Positions 59,929 to 64,000 of a stretch of 64,000 nt of DNA are shown here, piece by piece. The translations under genes were made by a program, and so were the position numbers. The notes beneath the pieces are model-generated. The model saw only the letters and a program-made list of their open reading frames with translations, searched no databases and had not been told where the DNA came from. Numbering within the stretch: position 1 is the first letter of the stretch; every line of letters begins with the position of its first letter. The DNA comes from Streptomyces sp. V1I1 (GTDB lineage Bacteria; Actinomycetota; Actinomycetes; Streptomycetales; Streptomycetaceae): NCBI RefSeq assembly GCF_030817355.1, contig NZ_JAUSZH010000001.1, positions 1,364,001 through 1,428,000 on the forward strand. The letters run 5' to 3'.

Positions 59929-61141
59929 TGCTGGATTCCGCTTTGGTTGGGTATATGTCCTGGTGGCGGGGTGGTTCGGGTACTCGGGGGCGGGTGCTGG
60001 ACGGTGGTGTTACGGGCACGGCAGAGCCGTGATGAGGACGAGCAGGCGATGGTCTGCAAGCTGGCGCGGGCTCGGAAGGCGCCGCGGGACCTGGTGATGC
60101 GGGCACAGATGATCGAGTTGAGCTGGTCCGGGCTGCGGGTGCCGGGGATCGCCGCGGAGTTGGGCTGCAGCCCCAAGACGGTGCGGTGCTGGCTGCACCG
60201 GTTCAACAGGTCAGGGGTGGAAGGCCTGGAGGATCTGGGCGGTCAGGGCCGCAAGCGCAGGATCACCGAAATCGAGCGGTCGAGGATTATCGCGTTGGTC
60301 AGGACGCCGCCTCCGGGACGTTTGACAGTGCAGCCGGGTGGTGACCTGGCAGCGGCAGATCAGTCCGGTGCGCCGGAGTGGACGCTCGATGCCCTCGCGG
60401 CTGTCGCTCGCGGGATGGGGATCGAGGTCAGTCGGTCCCAGGTCCGGCGGATTCTGCTGGCCGAGGGGGTGCGGTGGCGTCGCACGAGGTCGTGGACCAG
60501 GTCGAAGGACCCGGACTTCGCGGGAAAAGGACGCGGATCATCGAGCTCTACACCTGCCCGCCCGACGACGCGACGGTCCTCTGTGCCGACGAGCTCGGGC
60601 AGGTGATCCCCCGGACGTCCCGCCGGCGCCGGGCTGGTCGCCGGACGGACACCGCATCAAAGCCGAACTCGACTACAGCCGCGGGCCGGAGAAGACCTGG
60701 GTCTACGGAGCCCTGCGCGTCCGCGACGGGCAGCAGGTCACCATGACCGCACCGTCACGGAACAGCGTCTTCTACCAGCAGTTCCTGCAGAAAGTGGAGG
60801 ACGCCAACCCCATCGGTGACATCTACGTGATCACCGACAACCTGTCCTCCCACAACAGCCTGTCCACCCGGACATGGTTGGAGGACCACCCCCGCATCCG
60901 GCACGTCTTCATCCCCGTCGGCGCCTGCTGGCTCAACCTGCAGGAAGGCTGGTGGCGGATCTTCCGCAAAGCCGCCCTGGCCGGCCAGTCCTTCGCCGGC
61001 CCGGACGAGATCACCCAAGCCACGGCCGTGGCCACCGCCCAGCTCAACGCCCGTGCCAGACCGTGGATCTGGGGCCGACCAGCCCCGCCCACCCGCCAAC
61101 TACGACGCCGATACGTGTACTGCCTTTGAGGAATCCAGCAC
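59928..61141 (+). mobile_element. IS630-family insertion sequence
   Basis: A 1,214-bp element bounded by 12-base perfect terminal repeats: GTGCTGGATTCC at 59928-59939 and its complement at 61130-61141. TA lies on both flanks (59926-59927 and 61142-61143), which is the target duplication of this family. It carries one transposase gene, broken in frame. It inserted exactly at the stop of the acetyltransferase gene. Confidence 0.93.
59947..61129 (+). pseudogene. IS630-family transposase, frame broken in two places
   Basis: Three reading frames together spell one transposase. Frame 1 runs to about 60528 and holds the helix-turn-helix (LRVPGIAAELGCSPKTVRCW) and WTLDALAAVARG. Frame 2 continues with RIIELYTCPPDDATV and the first catalytic Asp in CADELGQVIPR. 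Frame 3 (from about 60620) gives PAPGWSPDGHRIKAELDYSR, the second Asp in ITDNLSSH and the Glu in NLQEGWWRIF, ending YVYCL. The first junction is at G GGA AAA (60522-60528), a classic -1 slippery heptamer in the correct frame, so it may be programmed. The second looks like a one-base loss near 60618, which would inactivate the gene. Confidence 0.85.
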
Positions 61142-61143
61142 TA

Positions 61144-61439
61144 GTGCTTCTGAGCGGATGGCGTCTGAGTCCACGCGCCCAGCCCGCTCAGCCCAGGCAC
61201 TCCGAGCGGTGCCCTCCTGCGGTCGTCTTCGGCTCCGGCCCGGCGTCCCATGACGCCGGGCCCACAGTGCTGTCCTGGCCCGAACCACCCATACCGCACA
61301 GGCGAAAGAACTCCTGCACAACCCGTTGACGTACATACCGTCCGGTCAGTACGTTCCCTGCAGTCGCGATGCCGCCCCCCCCCCCCCGCTCCCCCCCCAC
61401 ATCCCCCTCCCTTCCCCCCGCCCACCGGAGTGTGCACCC
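61144..61439. other. Intergenic stretch with long C-runs upstream of the MFS gene
   Basis: No gene is seen. The interval holds a run of 13 C at 61375-61387, then 8 C at 61391-61398 and further C-blocks up to 61430, immediately before ATG 61440. CCGGAG at 61425-61430 could serve as the ribosome site. Runs of this length are prone to slippage and could alter promoter spacing. Confidence 0.6.
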
Positions 61440-62262
61440 ATGGACACTGCGCCTTCCGCAGTATCCGCTCACCCCCTCCCCAGCAAGGCCGCGGCCGACG
61501 ACGCAAGGAGACGGCGCAAGGTGGCCACGGCCGCCGCTCTCGCCTCGGCCGTCGAGTGGTACGACTACTTCGTCTTCGGCATGGCAGCGGCGCTCGTCCT
61601 CGGCGAGCTCTACTTCCCCGCTGGCAGCCCCACCGCGGGGGCGCTGGCCTCCTTCGCCACGTTCGCCGTCGGCTTCCTGGCCCACCCCCTCGGCGGCGTC
61701 ATCGCCGGCCATCTCGGTGACAAGCGCGGACGCAAACCGATGCTGGTGCTCGCGCTGGCCTTGATGGGCGTCGCCACGACGGGCATCGGGCTGCTCCCCA
61801 CGTACGCCACGATCGGCATCGCCGCCCCCTTGCTGCTCGTCGTGTTGCGCGTCATGCAGGGCATAGCCGTCGGTGCCCAGTGGGGCGGCGCGATGCTGCT
61901 CGCCACCGAGTACGCCCCCGAGGGGAAGCGCGGGGTCTACGGCAGTGTCGTCCAGCTCGGCGTTCCCATCGGCGTCGTGACCGCCAACTCGGTCTTCCTA
62001 CTGGCCGGCGCGTTCACCAGTGAAACCGCCTTCGCCGCCTGGGGCTGGCGCGTGCCGTTCATCGTCGGTTTCTTCGTGCTGGGCCTTGCCTGCTACATCC
62101 ACACCAGGGTCGAGGAGACTCCCGAGTTCCGAGCCGCCGAACGGGCCCTGACCGAGAAGGAGAAGAGCGAGCAGAGCTCCATGCTGCGGACCATCCTGCG
62201 CGGGCATCTCGGCACGGTGCTGCTGGCCGGCGGATCGTTCGCCGTGAATACCGCCACCTTCC
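61440..62262 (+). pseudogene. Truncated MFS transporter (metabolite:H+ symporter family), N-terminal 60 percent
   Basis: About 274 residues from ATG 61440 are clearly an MHS-type major facilitator: SAVEWYDYFVFGMAAALVLG, the loop motif GHLGDKRGRKPML, LRVMQGIAVGAQWGGAMLLA, and FAAWGWRVPFIVGFFVLGLA in the sixth helix. The central loop and start of helix 7 (TVLLAGGSFAVNTATF) are present, then homology stops near 62262. Five or six C-terminal helices are missing. The frame continues for about 55 unrelated residues to 62429 across a remnant of another gene. It cannot form a full 12-helix carrier. Confidence 0.8.
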
Positions 62263-62433
62263 GTACCCGCCGCCCTGCGCGCCATGGAAACTCTTGTCGC
62301 ATTCGACCTGAACAAGGTCCGCGACAACAACGCCCGCATCGCCGAGCTCTACCGGCGCGCAGAACCCGACCTGGCGATCATCTGTGCCCACGACCCGGCA
62401 CTTTACGAAAAGATGTCGCAGGCGTGTAACTGA
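62263..62433 (+). pseudogene. C-terminal remnant of a metallo-beta-lactamase-type hydrolase
   Basis: In a frame different from the MFS gene the sequence reads PAALRAMETLVAFDLNKVRD, then NNARIAELYRRAEPDLAIIC and AHDPALYEKMSQ to a TGA at 62431-62433. The ending with a predicted His-Asp pair (CAHDP) near the C-terminus is typical of AHL-lactonase-like MBL-fold hydrolases (Q-x-CxHDP-type tails). No start is present. It marks a deletion that joined the middle of the MFS gene to the end of this hydrolase gene. Confidence 0.6.
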
Positions 62434-62781
62434 CGCCATGGTGGGCGCCGTACGCAGCGCGCCCACTCATGCTGGAACAGCCGACGGCCTTGTCGACCAG
62501 TGCGTATGTCAGTTCCGGGTGCACGTCGCCTGCAAGACGCCGACTGGCCCGGCGCGACCACGATGCGGATGCGCTCTGGATGTCGCCAGTGAGGGCAGAC
62601 TTCTGGGTCGCCTCAGTGACCCGGTGTTCCTCGATGCCCGCGGGCCAGCGTGCTACCTCAAGTCGTGGGAGACCGAAATCGGGCTCTTGACTGTTCGTTG
62701 ACGCGACTAGGTCCGCTACATAATTTGCCAGCCTCCAAGCAATTCAGTTCAACAGTGTAGTTGGACTAGCCAAGGAGACAG
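62434..62781. promoter_or_regulatory. Gene-free region with AT-rich promoter side and dyad
   Basis: No convincing gene lies here; short open frames lack ribosome sites and known motifs. The last 80 bases are unusually AT-rich for this genome. AGTTCAAC-AGTGTA-GTTGGACT at 62746-62767 is an 8-base dyad with one mismatch, just upstream of the AAGGAG ribosome site of the gene at 62782, and could be a repressor site. Confidence 0.45.
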
Positions 62782-63870
62782 ATGTCTAATCCCAGCAGTC
62801 TCGGCGCCGGGTTCGCCGCATCGTGCGCCGTACTCCTCAGTGCGGCCGCACCGGTCAGCGCGGCACCCGCCGTTGAGCCGGGCCCCTCCATCGGAGGAAA
62901 GGTTTATCAGGCGGGTTGGTGGTGGAGGAGCAACGACGAGAACGAGATCGACAAATCGGGCCTCGTCGCTCGGCCTGAGCCGACGCCGCCGAATGTGCCG
63001 GCCGGTGCGATGACCGTGGCGGCGGTCAATGGTGCCGAGGAGATGGTCGCGGCCATCGAGTTCGCGCTGAAGTACGGCCCGGGCGCGGATGTGACCTCGT
63101 TCGATGTGGTGCTGAGGGAATCGTCCGCCCCCGACTCGAACGTGAACTCCGACGGCGAGGACGTCAAGGTCGTGGCGTGCCCTGTCACGGATGCGTTCTG
63201 GGCCAAGGCCGAGGGTGGAAAGTGGTCGTCGCGGCCAGCTTACGACTGTGAAAGCGCCGCTGCTGCCGGCAAACGCGACAAGGACGGGATCTGGCACTTC
63301 GACCTCACGTCGATCGCACGGCTCTGGCTAGCACAGGACAGTCAGCTACCCACCTCGATCGCCCTCGTGGAGCAGGTCGAGGCGCCGATGAGTTTCCAGG
63401 TGACCTGGGACGGGCCGTCGGACAAGGGCATCGGCATGAAGCTGGTGGCGACCGGGGGAGCGACACCTCAACCGCCGGCTGCCATACCGGCGGACAGCGG
63501 GACGACGGGCGATTCGGGCGCGGTCGACACAGGTGCCGGTACGGACTTCTCCGGGGAAGTACCGGCGGATGCAGGAACCATGCCAGATGACGCCACGGCA
63601 CCGGCCGCCACGGAAGCCCAGGACGTGGCCCGCAGTAGCGGGCTGCGGTCGCCGGCTGCGGCCACCCCGGTGACGCACGTGGGCTCAATGCTGGAGGACA
63701 TCCCCGGCGGAGTTCTCTTCCTGATCCCGGTCGGGCTCGGGCTCGCCTATGCGGTGATGTTCGCGCTCGGCCCGAACGGTGAGCCGGTGCTGTCCGGTGC
63801 GCGCCACGGTGTGGGCCGCGCGCTCGACCAACTCCGGGTGATCAAGACGTTTTTCAAGGAGGCGCAGTGA
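62782..63870 (+). CDS. Exported, C-terminally membrane-anchored protein of unknown function
   Basis: A 362-residue protein behind AAGGAG. A signal peptide (GAGFAASCAVLLSAAAPVSA) is followed by a beta-rich ectodomain of about 200 residues with IGGKVYQAGWWWRSNDENEI, VVLRESSAPDSNVNSDG and WHFDLTSIARLWLAQDSQ; the last segment resembles DNRLRE-type adhesin modules. A Gly/Asp/Ala/Thr-rich linker (about 230-305) leads to one membrane helix (VLFLIPVGLGLAYAVMFAL) and a short basic cytoplasmic tail. It overlaps the following lipoprotein gene by GTGA, so the two likely form one surface complex. Function unknown. Confidence 0.75.
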   Translation: MSNPSSLGAGFAASCAVLLSAAAPVSAAPAVEPGPSIGGKVYQAGWWWRSNDENEIDKSGLVARPEPTPPNVPAGAMTVAAVNGAEEMVAAIEFALKYGPGADVTSFDVVLRESSAPDSNVNSDGEDVKVVACPVTDAFWAKAEGGKWSSRPAYDCESAAAAGKRDKDGIWHFDLTSIARLWLAQDSQLPTSIALVEQVEAPMSFQVTWDGPSDKGIGMKLVATGGATPQPPAAIPADSGTTGDSGAVDTGAGTDFSGEVPADAGTMPDDATAPAATEAQDVARSSGLRSPAAATPVTHVGSMLEDIPGGVLFLIPVGLGLAYAVMFALGPNGEPVLSGARHGVGRALDQLRVIKTFFKEAQ

Positions 63871-64000
63871 TCCGGCGACGGTCGAGGCAGATCGGTATCG
63901 CAGCGGTGGCGCTGGCGTTTGCGGTGGTCTCGGGCTGCGGGCAGAAGCCGGGCGTGAGCGGGCTTTACGCCGGGCCGAATGGACCGAGTGGACAGGGCAC
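63867..64000 (+). CDS. Lipoprotein, start of gene only (runs off window)
   Basis: GTG 63867-63869 follows AAGGAGG and overlaps the previous stop. The visible 44 residues begin MIRRRSRQIGIAAVALAFAV, then a lipobox VVSGC that places the lipidated Cys at position 24, and GQKPGVSGLYAGPNGPSGQG. This fits the start of an exported binding protein or other lipoprotein, but the class cannot be told from this part. Confidence 0.7.
   Translation, partial: MIRRRSRQIGIAAVALAFAVVSGCGQKPGVSGLYAGPNGPSGQG

Noticed and set aside
60000..61130. Minus-strand frames within the IS element
   Set aside because: They mirror the transposase; the catalytic residues are on the plus strand only.
62384..62701. A 105-codon frame in the gap after the hydrolase remnant
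   Set aside because: It starts inside the remnant, has no ribosome site and no recognisable motif; codon use does not match real genes.

Overview
The window is chromosomal DNA of a Streptomyces-type actinomycete. The base composition is very GC-rich with strong third-position GC. Many starts are GTG or TTG behind GGAGG-like ribosome sites, many exported proteins carry twin-arginine or long hydrophobic signals, and genes often overlap as ATGA/GTGA. No rRNA, tRNA, CRISPR array or prophage was seen. One insertion sequence (IS630 type) is present.

Layout. 1-7.0 kb: a minus-strand sugar module with a ROK repressor, an ATPase/permease/binding-protein importer of the ribose type, a Gfo/Idh/MocA dehydrogenase and a TIM-barrel isomerase that runs off the left edge. 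7.2-11.7 kb: a GntR regulator, a Nudix hydrolase, a FabH-like ketosynthase, a ketopantoate-reductase-like enzyme and FdhD; the GntR and reductase promoters share a candidate operator. 11.7-20.1 kb: two exported phosphoesterase-type proteins, a ferredoxin-like protein, a bile-acid-family transporter divergent from a LysR regulator, and a long-chain acyl-CoA synthetase.

20.2-32.9 kb is the centrepiece. A minus-strand operon begins with pqqA-B-C-D-E and runs, by a 4-base ATGA overlap, straight into secreted polysaccharide-degrading enzymes: GH105, a jelly-roll lyase, GH28, GH29-like and GH27-like. Four of these five carry one copy of the same CBM35-like module. Just beyond lies a secreted PQQ-type sugar dehydrogenase. 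I infer a cell-surface system that cuts a plant or exopolysaccharide and oxidises released sugars with a cofactor made by the same transcript. A chitinase tail sits between the operon and the dehydrogenase.

33-48.4 kb: an aldo/keto reductase, small secreted and lectin-like proteins, a membrane protein with a striking Ser-x-x repeat, a methyltransferase, a pterin dehydratase, an FBP protein, an ATP-dependent DNA ligase, a PI-PLC, a probable structured RNA upstream of an MmyB-type regulator, two secreted polyester-type hydrolases and an alcohol dehydrogenase. 48.4-59.9 kb: a membrane phosphodiesterase, two metallo-beta-lactamase-fold hydrolases around a DedA protein, an aminotransferase homologue without a single lysine, an aspartase-like protein with an altered active-site loop, a PAP2-lipid kinase fusion and a double acetyltransferase. 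59.9-64 kb: the IS element, a truncated MFS transporter joined to a hydrolase remnant, and an exported protein plus lipoprotein pair leaving the right edge.

A recurring theme is decay by deletion: a chitinase tail, an AraC C-terminal half, an SDR/TetR pair joined through their middles, a shortened aspartase-like gene and the MFS/hydrolase chimera.
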